Assembly (NCBI GenBank): GCA_021845705.1
Contig: JAJZVJ010000219.1
Location: 1 to 5,163 of the forward strand
Direction: 5' to 3'
DNA length: 5,163 nt
Source: a bacterium
GTDB taxonomy: Bacteria; Elusimicrobiota; Elusimicrobia; Elusimicrobiales; UBA9959
Positions 1 to 5,163 of the stretch are shown one piece after another. Numbering within the stretch: position 1 is the first letter of the stretch; each line of letters opens with the position of its first letter. A program made the position numbers and the translations under genes. Below the pieces are notes generated by a model. The model worked only from the letters and a program-made list of their open reading frames with translations. It was not told the DNA's origin and searched no databases.

Positions 1-92
1 GGGTGCGCCGGGTAAAACCCCGTCCACCCCTCCGGATACACCGCGCCGGCCCCGTTTGCGCCGCGGAAATCACGGCCTTGCTTTGAAATGTG
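1..92. other. Unassigned upstream edge, possibly the 3' tail of an upstream gene
   Basis: No gene can be assigned here. On the plus strand, the frame starting at base 3 is open from the window edge to a TGA at 84-86, just before the first radical SAM gene, and has mostly G or C in third positions, so it could be the last 27 codons of an upstream operon gene. The frame starting at base 2 is also open, to a TAA at 113-115. The frame starting at base 1 stops at 13-15. None of the short tails has a recognisable motif. I see no convincing -35/-10 promoter, riboswitch or terminator hairpin, so the operon may begin outside the window. Confidence 0.3.
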
Positions 93-1016
93 ATGAAAGA
101 AGAAAAGAAACTTAAGATCGTGCTTTTTACGGGCTATGCGTGCAATAATAACTGCGCGTTCTGCATCGACGCGGACAAGCGCGCCTATCCGCAGAAAACC
201 ACCGCGGAACTGCTGCGTGAAGTTTTGAGGGCTAAGAACAAAGGCGCCTATATACTTGAAATAATAGGCGGCGAAGCCACTATACGCCCTGATTTTAAAC
301 GGATAGTCGCGGCCGCCAAGGAACTCGGGATACCGCAGGTAAGCTGCGCCACCAACGGCCGCGTCTTTGCCGACCCGGCGGCCGCGCGGGCCATAGTGCG
401 ATCAGGGATCGACTCGCTGATATTTTCAGTGCACGGGCCGGACGCCGCTACCCACGACGCCCTCACCCGCGCGCCGGGCAGTTTCGCGCAGCTTAAAAAA
501 GGGCTCGGGAACCTGCGCGCACTGGGCTTCAGGCGGGTGGGGGGCAATACCACCGTGGTAAAACAGAATATGGCCGCCCTGCCGGCGCTTGCCAAGTTCT
601 ATATAAAGAACCGCATCCGCAATGTGGAATATATTTTCGTCGACCCTAATTACGGCGGCGCTAAGAACGATTTCAGGCGCCTGGTCCCGCGCATTTCCAA
701 GGCCGCGCCTTATATGCGCCGCGCGCTCGCGCTCGGGCGGGCCGCGGGGATGGGGCAGTGGAAGGCGCGGTACGTGCCGCTCTGCCATTTCGGCGGCTGC
801 CTTGGCCAGATAAGCGAAACCAACGAGAGAGAACTCTTCATGACGGAGCATTGGGCCCCCGACTTTCTTAACAGGGACGCCATAGGCTCCCGCTCGGCGC
901 TGAGCCGCAAAAAGACGGCGCGCTGCCGCGGCTGCCGCTTTTACTCCGCCTGCGAAGGGATCTGGGTGGAGTACCTCAAGGCGTACGGCGACAAAGAACT
1001 GAAGCCCGTGAAATAG
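93..1016 (+). CDS. Radical SAM protein with C-terminal auxiliary-cluster motif (paralog 1)
   Basis: This is a predicted cytosolic radical SAM enzyme of 307 residues from the ATG at 93. What is visible: CX3CX2C at Cys17, Cys21 and Cys24 (SAM-binding [4Fe-4S] cluster), then GGE at 59-61, which in this family helps bind the SAM amino group. An HD-A-L-T-R segment near the middle is typical of MoaA/SPASM-type proteins. At the C-terminus are Cys231 and Cys236 in a C-H-F-G-G-C context, then CX2CX5C at 278, 281 and 287, followed by X-G-X4-Y-X4-G. This resembles a shortened SPASM/twitch module for a second Fe-S cluster; the Cys that closes a full SPASM motif is absent. A GTG at 90 is an alternative start one codon earlier, and an ATG at 88 hits a stop at once; no strong ribosome binding site separates the choices. 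The stop lies 4 nt before the next gene. The substrate is unknown. Confidence 0.9.
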   Translation: MKEEKKLKIVLFTGYACNNNCAFCIDADKRAYPQKTTAELLREVLRAKNKGAYILEIIGGEATIRPDFKRIVAAAKELGIPQVSCATNGRVFADPAAARAIVRSGIDSLIFSVHGPDAATHDALTRAPGSFAQLKKGLGNLRALGFRRVGGNTTVVKQNMAALPALAKFYIKNRIRNVEYIFVDPNYGGAKNDFRRLVPRISKAAPYMRRALALGRAAGMGQWKARYVPLCHFGGCLGQISETNERELFMTEHWAPDFLNRDAIGSRSALSRKKTARCRGCRFYSACEGIWVEYLKAYGDKELKPVK

Positions 1017-1020
1017 GCGT

Positions 1021-2214
1021 ATGGAAAAAAAACCCAACGGGAAATGCTTCGAGCTGATCCTGAATTATAACTGCAACGCCCGCTGCGCCTTCTGTTCGCA
1101 GGGGGATTTCGACAAGTCCCTTAACGCCCCGTTCGCCGCGGTGGCGCGCAATATCTACTCGGCCTATAAAGACGGCTACCGCCGCCTCGGGTTTACCGGC
1201 GGCGAGCCGCTGATCTCGCCGGACATACTTAAGGCCGTCGCGCTTGGAAAATCCGTGGGGTTCCGCTTCATACGGGTGCAGACCAACGGGATAAAGCTGG
1301 CGGACCCGGCCTTCTGCCGCGCGCTGGCGAAGGCCGGCCTGACCTTCTGCAAGTTCTCTTTCACCAGCGATTCCGCGGCGGAGCACGACGCCCTGGTGGG
1401 GGTTCCGGGCGCCCTGAAGAAAGCCCTGGCCGGGCTGGAAAATTTAAGGAAGCTTAAAATACGCCTCGGCACCAACATCCTGGTGAACCGGCTGAACTAT
1501 AAGCGCCTGCCGGAGATAATAAAGTTCTACCTTGAACGCGGTATAACCAACTTCGTTATTATTTATCCGGTCTATAACGGCGCCATGGCGAAAAACGCCA
1601 AAAAGCTCGGGGTCAGCCTCCCTTCCTGCGAACGCTATTTCGGGGAGGCCGTGAAAACCATGGAGGCGGCCGGCCTGCCCGGTGAAATACTTTTCCTGAA
1701 CACGCCGCCCTGTTTCCTGGGAGGGCGCGAAAAACTGGCCATCGGCCTGGACCTCTTCAATACCCTGGTGACGGACCCGCTTGGCGGCACGACGGACCTG
1801 GACGCCAACGCCGAAGCGGCCAAGGTCAAGGGGCCGCCGTGCGGAAGCTGCGCTTTGAAAATAAAATGCCGCGGCGCGGACGTCCATTATCTCGCTAATT
1901 TCGGCTGGAAAGGTTTCGTGCCGGTAAAAAAACCGGGTTCGCTGAAAAAAACAGCGGCCGCGGGCAGGATCTACCTGTCCGATAACGAGAAGTGCCTGGT
2001 GGAGATACTGCGTCTGAAGCCCGTGGCCTCCACCAAGGAGATCCTTGCGCTTTCAAAGAACATAGTTTTGTGCCGGGACTGCTCGGACGGCAACGCGGTA
2101 ATGACCTCGGCCGCCAGCCTGGTCTCCAAGGGCCTCGTTAAGACCAGCTTCAGCCGCGGTGTCTACCGCTGGTCCCTCGCCAGGCCGTACGACGAGATCA
2201 TAAAATGGCTTTAA
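1021..2214 (+). CDS. Radical SAM protein fused to a C-terminal winged-helix-like domain (paralog 2)
   Basis: This 397-residue protein is the longest of the three radical SAM paralogs. The core has CX3CX2C at Cys18, Cys22 and Cys25 and GGEP at 60-63. An E-H-D-A-L segment matches paralog 1. The auxiliary motif is Cys231 in a P-P-C-F-L-G-G context, then CX2CX5C at 274, 277 and 283, followed by R-G-X4-Y-X4-G. From about residue 305 a charged linker leads to an extra domain at roughly 318-386. There a leucine-rich helix, a helix with T-K-E-I-L, a helix with alternating Ala/Ser/Leu, and a terminal beta-hairpin-like stretch (G-L-V-K-T-S-F-S-R-G-V-Y-R-W) suggest a winged helix-turn-helix. It contains a CX2C pair at 351/354 and Cys325. 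The winged-helix call comes from pattern reading only; the extension could instead bind a peptide or partner protein. The ATG lies 4 nt after the previous stop and the 3' end overlaps the next gene by 10 nt, indicating translational coupling. Confidence 0.9.
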   Translation: MEKKPNGKCFELILNYNCNARCAFCSQGDFDKSLNAPFAAVARNIYSAYKDGYRRLGFTGGEPLISPDILKAVALGKSVGFRFIRVQTNGIKLADPAFCRALAKAGLTFCKFSFTSDSAAEHDALVGVPGALKKALAGLENLRKLKIRLGTNILVNRLNYKRLPEIIKFYLERGITNFVIIYPVYNGAMAKNAKKLGVSLPSCERYFGEAVKTMEAAGLPGEILFLNTPPCFLGGREKLAIGLDLFNTLVTDPLGGTTDLDANAEAAKVKGPPCGSCALKIKCRGADVHYLANFGWKGFVPVKKPGSLKKTAAAGRIYLSDNEKCLVEILRLKPVASTKEILALSKNIVLCRDCSDGNAVMTSAASLVSKGLVKTSFSRGVYRWSLARPYDEIIKWL

Positions 2215-3050
2215 TACACCTTTTCCGGAAATGCAACCAGCGCTGCATGTTCTGCTCCTACCCGGAGGAGGAAGGCGGCGCGGGAACGCCGCCCCTTAAA
2301 GCCTGGCTGAAAGAGATAGCGGCGATGCCGCCCGGCCTGGTGCAGATCTCGGGGGGCGAGCCGCTGCTGGCGGGCGCGGACAGCCTTGCGCTGCTGCTGG
2401 CCGCCGTAAAGAAACTCGGCAGGCGGGCCGAGCTGCAGACTAACGCCCTCGCCGCGGCCGGGCTGAGGGAAGGGGAATTTAAAAAGATAATTCTTGCGCT
2501 TAAAGCGGCGAACGGCTATTTTAACGTGAATTTCCCGGCCGCCGCCCCGGGCCTGGACCTTGAGATAACCGGGGCCAGGGGCGGCTTTAAAAAAAGGGTG
2601 GCGGGAGTTAAAAGATTCGTGCGGGCCGGCGCGGCCGTCCGTCTTACACACGTCATAAGCGGCCTTAACTACAGGCGGCTGCCGTCTTTCGCCGCTTTCG
2701 CCGCGAAAGAGCTTAAAGGCATAGCCTGGCTGCAGTTCAGCTATATAAAAGGTATAGGCCGCGCGGGCGGTTCAAAATACCTGCCGAAATACGGGGCGGT
2801 GCGGCCGTACCTGGAGAAAGCGCTGGCTATCTGCCGCGAGAACAAGATCCGCTGCGAAGTCGACCATATTCCCCCGTGCTTCCTCGGCGGATTTTACCGG
2901 CTCAGCGTGGATATGCTAAAAATGAGGGACGGGCATAAAGGTCCGCACCTGGAGGAAAAGGCGCATATTCCCGCCTGCCGCGGCTGCCGTTTTCTTAAGC
3001 TCTGCCCCGGCCCCAGGAAGGACTATGTCGCGGTGCACGGGACCTTATGA
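2205..3050 (+). CDS. Radical SAM protein with C-terminal auxiliary-cluster motif, divergent (paralog 3)
   Basis: This 281-residue radical SAM protein is the most divergent of the three. It has CX3CX2C at Cys10, Cys14 and Cys17 and GGEP at 50-53. The first Cys is only ten residues from the start, so the first barrel strand is shorter than in the neighbours; no ATG, GTG or TTG start lies just upstream in frame, so ATG 2205 stands. The mid-protein HD motif of the other two is lost, but L-N-Y-R-R-L-P closely matches L-N-Y-K-R-L-P in paralog 2. The auxiliary motif is Cys225 in P-P-C-F-L-G-G, then CX2CX5C at 258, 261 and 267, followed by P-G-X4-Y-X4-G and an abrupt end. The start overlaps the upstream gene by 10 nt and the stop overlaps the next start as ATGA. 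It may have a distinct step or a support role in the same pathway. The substrate is unknown. Confidence 0.88.
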   Translation: MALIHLFRKCNQRCMFCSYPEEEGGAGTPPLKAWLKEIAAMPPGLVQISGGEPLLAGADSLALLLAAVKKLGRRAELQTNALAAAGLREGEFKKIILALKAANGYFNVNFPAAAPGLDLEITGARGGFKKRVAGVKRFVRAGAAVRLTHVISGLNYRRLPSFAAFAAKELKGIAWLQFSYIKGIGRAGGSKYLPKYGAVRPYLEKALAICRENKIRCEVDHIPPCFLGGFYRLSVDMLKMRDGHKGPHLEEKAHIPACRGCRFLKLCPGPRKDYVAVHGTL

Positions 3051-4291
3051 AAGACAAGATAGCCGCCCTTAGGAAAGAATACCCGGCCCTCGGTTCCGCT
3101 TTCGAGGGCCGCAGGCTGGTTTACCTGGACAGCGCCTGCACGGTGCTGAAGCTTAAGCGCGCCGCGGACGAGCAGCGCCGGCACCTGCTGGAGCTGGGCG
3201 GCTGCGGCGGGAAGCGCTCCTTCCACGCCCTGGCCGCCGCCATGGAGGAGAATTTTTACGCGGCCCGCTCCGCCGCGGCTTCTTTCATGGGCGCGGAAGC
3301 CCCCGAAGAAATAATTTTCACCGCCGGGGTTACGGACGCCGTAAACCTGCTGGCCAATTCTTTCCCGTTCACCGCCGGGAGGAACGAAGTCGTCCTTTCC
3401 CCGCTCGAACACAACGCCGTGTTCCTGCCTTTCGAGCGGCTCGCGTGCGCGGGCAGGATAAAACTGCGCGTAGCGCCGCTTAAGAATATGCGGGTGGACC
3501 TTGAGGCGCTGGATAAGATGACCGGGCCGAAAACCGCGCTGGTCTGCCTGACCCACGCCTCGAATATTTTCGGCGGCCGGGAGGATATGGCCGCCGCGGC
3601 GGACCTGGCGCACGCGGCAGGGGCCCGCCTTTTTTGCGATGACGCCCAGTACGCGCCCACCCACGGCGGCGGCGGGGCGCAGTACGGCGCCGACGCCGCC
3701 GCTTTCTCCGGCCACAAGCTTGGCGCCCCGTACTGCACGGGCGCGCTGTATGTTAAGAGGGACCTCCTCGCCAGGCTGCGCCCGTCCCGGGTTGGCGGCG
3801 GTACCGTGGAGGAGGTCTCTTTTGCCGGCGGGCGTTATAAAGTGAAATACCTCGGCAGTTACCAGGGTTTCGAGGCCGGCGTTCAGAATTACTCCGGGGC
3901 CTCGGCGCTGGCCGTGACGCTGGAGCGCCTGGAAAAATGCGGTTTTGAGAACATAAGGGCGCATGTCTCGGGCCTGGTTGACGGGGCGCTCAAGAGCCTG
4001 GAAGGTATCAGGGGCATCAGGGTTCTTGGGCGCCGCGAGGATCTGCTTGAAGGGTCTTTGATCTCCATTGTTCCGGAGAAGAAAGGCTTCTCGGTGCCGG
4101 ATTTCAATCTTTTCCTCAATCAGCAGCGCGGCCGCTTTATAGCGGTGCGCACCGGCCGCCACTGCGCCGACCTCGCGTGCCTCGCCTCCGGCTACCGCGA
4201 GACCATCCGCATCTCCTTCTTCGCCTACAATACCCCCGACGACACGGCCTTCTTCATCCAGGCCCTGAAAAAATACCTCCAGCTCTTATAG
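3047..4291 (+). CDS. Cysteine desulfurase-like PLP enzyme (SufS/CsdA type, class V aminotransferase fold)
   Basis: This 414-residue protein is close in length to SufS (about 406). Family enzymes take sulfur from cysteine, giving alanine and an enzyme persulfide. Visible landmarks in order: Y-L-D-S-A near the N-terminus; phosphate-binding loop T-A-G-V-T-D-A-V-N at 92-100; E-H-N at 121-123, with His122 where the family stacks its PLP; H-A-S-N at 170-173; D-D-A-Q at 198-201 with the PLP-pyridine Asp; S-G-H-K-L with Schiff-base Lys224; F-E-A-G-V-Q-N at 275-281; and R-T-G-R-H-C at 368-373, whose Cys373 matches the catalytic Cys of SufS. A second Cys follows at 378. The usual H-R-G-x-H stretch near residue 65 is altered to K-R-S-F-H. 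The start ATG overlaps the stop of the third radical SAM gene (ATGA). No SufBCD or SufE genes are seen, so a dedicated pathway role is more likely than general Fe-S supply. A selenocysteine lyase or other class V lyase remains possible. Confidence 0.88.
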   Translation: MKDKIAALRKEYPALGSAFEGRRLVYLDSACTVLKLKRAADEQRRHLLELGGCGGKRSFHALAAAMEENFYAARSAAASFMGAEAPEEIIFTAGVTDAVNLLANSFPFTAGRNEVVLSPLEHNAVFLPFERLACAGRIKLRVAPLKNMRVDLEALDKMTGPKTALVCLTHASNIFGGREDMAAAADLAHAAGARLFCDDAQYAPTHGGGGAQYGADAAAFSGHKLGAPYCTGALYVKRDLLARLRPSRVGGGTVEEVSFAGGRYKVKYLGSYQGFEAGVQNYSGASALAVTLERLEKCGFENIRAHVSGLVDGALKSLEGIRGIRVLGRREDLLEGSLISIVPEKKGFSVPDFNLFLNQQRGRFIAVRTGRHCADLACLASGYRETIRISFFAYNTPDDTAFFIQALKKYLQLL

Positions 4292-4314
4292 GACCGTTGC
4301 GGACATACGCAATT

Positions 4315-5058
4315 ATGAACGCAAAACAATCCATACGCGGGATCTCCGGGCCGGGATCGTCGCTGACCGTGTGGCCGGTGCTTTTAGCCGCGTTCTTCGC
4401 GGCCCTTACCTCGGCCTTGCTTCTCAGGTCCGGTGGATTGAAAATATATCTGGACCGCCCTGAACTGGGAAGTTTCCTTCTTTTCGGCCTGCCCAATAAC
4501 GATATAACGTTCAATATGCCGCTTTTCGGGACGGCGGTTGCTTTGGCTCAGGACCTGCGCGCGGCTCTGCCTGTGCTGCTCGCCGTCCGGTTCGGGATCT
4601 ACTGGCTTGTTTTCGCGTGCGGGTGCCTGTTTCGGGGATTTCGCTCCGGGCTGCTGGCCCTGGCCGCTGCGGGAGCGTTAGAGCTTTCGGGAGCTTTCGG
4701 TTATGACGCGGAGCAGTCTTTTTATAGTTTGTTCCTCTTACTGGCTTTTGCGCTGCTGCTTTTGCGGCGGCGGGAGAACACTGTCAGGACAAGTATCCTC
4801 ACCGGGCTTGCGATCGGGGCTTCCCTGCTGGTCCGCACGCCGCTGTTCCTGTTCCCTCCAGTGGTACTGCTCTGCGACTGGGTTTATTCTGAAGAGCGTT
4901 CCAGGGCGTTTTTTATGCGGTCAGCGGCTTTCCTGTGCGCGTCTTATGTGCTGCTTCTCCCCTGGGGGGCGCTGAATTATTCCGTCTCCGGAAAATTCTC
5001 GCTGTTGGATTCACGCCGGGCCGCGTGCAATCTGATCACTAGTATGGCAACAAATTAA
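4315..5058 (+). CDS. GT-C/PMT-like membrane glycosyltransferase, 5' fragment truncated by an insertion sequence
   Basis: This reading frame encodes 247 residues of a very hydrophobic, integral inner-membrane protein. Likely membrane segments lie near residues 17-37, 84-106, 112-128, 136-150, 160-187 and 203-217. The pattern of a short R-R-R-rich cytosolic loop, then G-L-A-I-G-A-S-L-L-V-R-T-P, then later L-P-W...N-Y...G-K-F, is typical of the N-terminal half of polyprenol-dependent GT-C glycosyltransferases (PMT/ArnT-like), which are usually 450-600 residues. The typical acidic D-E catalytic pair in the first outer loop is not evident; Asp47 and Glu50 are candidates. The start is ATG 4315, 23 nt after the desulfurase stop. 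A longer in-frame start at 4177 would lie inside that gene and adds a non-hydrophobic, Pro/Arg-rich stretch, so it was rejected. The last few codons (after about Thr242) and the stop come from inserted DNA, so this is most likely a disrupted gene. Its function is probably unrelated to the radical SAM operon. Confidence 0.7.
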   Translation: MNAKQSIRGISGPGSSLTVWPVLLAAFFAALTSALLLRSGGLKIYLDRPELGSFLLFGLPNNDITFNMPLFGTAVALAQDLRAALPVLLAVRFGIYWLVFACGCLFRGFRSGLLALAAAGALELSGAFGYDAEQSFYSLFLLLAFALLLLRRRENTVRTSILTGLAIGASLLVRTPLFLFPPVVLLCDWVYSEERSRAFFMRSAAFLCASYVLLLPWGALNYSVSGKFSLLDSRRAACNLITSMATN

Positions 5059-5163
5059 TTATGCAACATAATGCTTTCGCAATTTGGTGTCCGCATCCTG
5101 TCGCGTAAATTTCCACACAATCTTGCTTCCGCTCTTATTCCTTTGTCTTTCCCAAGCCTTTAT
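5042..5163 (-). mobile_element. One end of an IS630-like insertion sequence (3' end of transposase side)
   Basis: About 20 bases separate the transposase stop from the apparent junction with the membrane gene. IS630/Tc1-mariner elements insert at TA, often within CTAG, and duplicate the TA. A CTAG sits at 5039-5042, so the junction is most simply placed after the TA at 5040-5041; a second TA at 5043-5044 gives an alternative boundary at 5045. The interior end is AT-rich and carries a G-C-A-A-C word twice (5047-5051 and 5063-5067), which could be part of a transposase-binding end. The opposite end and inverted repeat are outside the window, so the exact boundary is inferred. Confidence 0.65.
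5059..5163 (-). CDS. IS630-family (Tc1/mariner superfamily) transposase, C-terminal fragment, runs off the window
   Basis: On the minus strand, the frame entering at 5163 is open for 34 codons and stops at TAA (5061-5059). The peptide contains A-W-E-R-Q-R-N, then W-K-F-T, then D-A-D-T-K-L and ends K-H-Y-V-A. This closely follows the known C-terminal signature of IS630-type DDE transposases (W-E-x-x-R-N, W-x-F-T, D-A-R-x-K-L, ending near a Tyr). The DDE catalytic residues and the start codon lie beyond the window edge. The orientation is opposite to the interrupted membrane gene, and the local base composition is much more AT-rich than upstream. The call rests on the tail only, but the motif spacing is characteristic. 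Confidence 0.8.
   Translation of the reverse strand: MKAWERQRNKSGSKIVWKFTRQDADTKLRKHYVA

Noticed and set aside
1..92. RiPP precursor peptide or promoter upstream of the radical SAM genes
   Set aside because: No short frame with its own start, ribosome binding site and leader/core-like pattern is present, and no -35/-10 pair with reasonable spacing stands out.
426..1037. Minus-strand open frame of 203 codons opposite the first radical SAM gene
   Set aside because: It has low-complexity Ala/Arg-rich content and no motifs, and it lies fully over a well-supported gene.
93..3050. Assignment of a radical SAM gene to QueE, MoaA, NirJ/AhbD or PqqE
   Set aside because: The N-terminal triad is the generic CX3CX2C, and the C-terminal four-Cys layout does not match the diagnostic patterns of those families well enough to name any of them.
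3023..4162. Long minus-strand open frame (379 codons) opposite the desulfurase gene
   Set aside because: It is antisense to a gene with clear family motifs; its translation is rich in Arg, Gly and Ala with no recognisable domain, as expected from the complement of GC-rich coding DNA.
4177..4314. Extended N-terminus for the membrane protein
   Set aside because: It would overlap the desulfurase 3' end by 115 nt in another frame and yields a Pro/Arg/His-rich stretch before the first membrane helix; ATG 4315 gives a normal membrane-protein start.
4292..4314. Terminator or promoter between the desulfurase and membrane genes
   Set aside because: The 23-nt gap has no hairpin with a T-run and no promoter-like boxes.
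5053..5060. Short AATTAATT palindrome near the insertion junction as a regulatory operator
   Set aside because: Eight AT-only bases inside an AT-rich insertion-sequence end are readily explained by composition.

Overview
The window is a compact, GC-rich bacterial accessory locus, almost entirely plus-strand coding. Four genes overlap or nearly abut (4-nt gap, 10-nt overlap, 4-nt ATGA overlap), so they look like one translationally coupled operon. They encode three consecutive, mutually related radical SAM enzymes (93-1016, 1021-2214, 2205-3050) and a PLP-dependent cysteine desulfurase-like (SufS/CsdA type, class V aminotransferase fold) protein (3047-4291). After 23 nt comes a gene for a multi-pass membrane protein resembling the N-terminal half of a GT-C (PMT/ArnT-like) glycosyltransferase (4315-5058). 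It is cut short at its 3' end by a minus-strand insertion sequence, whose last transposase codons (5163-5059) read as the C-terminus of an IS630/Tc1-mariner-type transposase.

Each radical SAM protein has an N-terminal CX3CX2C motif for the SAM-binding [4Fe-4S] cluster and a GGE(P) motif. Each also has the same C-terminal arrangement: one isolated Cys in a (P)-C-(F/H)-(L/F)-G-G context, then CX2CX5C followed by X-G-X4-Y-X4-G. This is a shortened SPASM/twitch-like auxiliary cluster module shared by all three, so they probably arose by duplication and act in one pathway. The middle protein adds about 90 C-terminal residues that look like a winged helix and contain a CX2C pair. The desulfurase-like protein keeps the PLP lysine and the active-site cysteine, so it could supply sulfur to the auxiliary clusters or to the product. 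The substrate cannot be read from the sequence. No precursor peptide, transporter or Suf/Isc scaffold gene is visible.

Organism: the high GC content, dense operon and strings of divergent radical SAM genes fit an uncultured bacterium. The mix of GC-rich codons with frequent ATA (Ile) and CTT is reminiscent of Elusimicrobiota-like genomes, but this is a weak impression and not a taxonomic call. The last ~120 bases drop to about 40% GC (49 of 123 by hand count, against 69 of 120 just before), matching entry into the insertion sequence. The first 92 bases hold no gene that can be confidently assigned.
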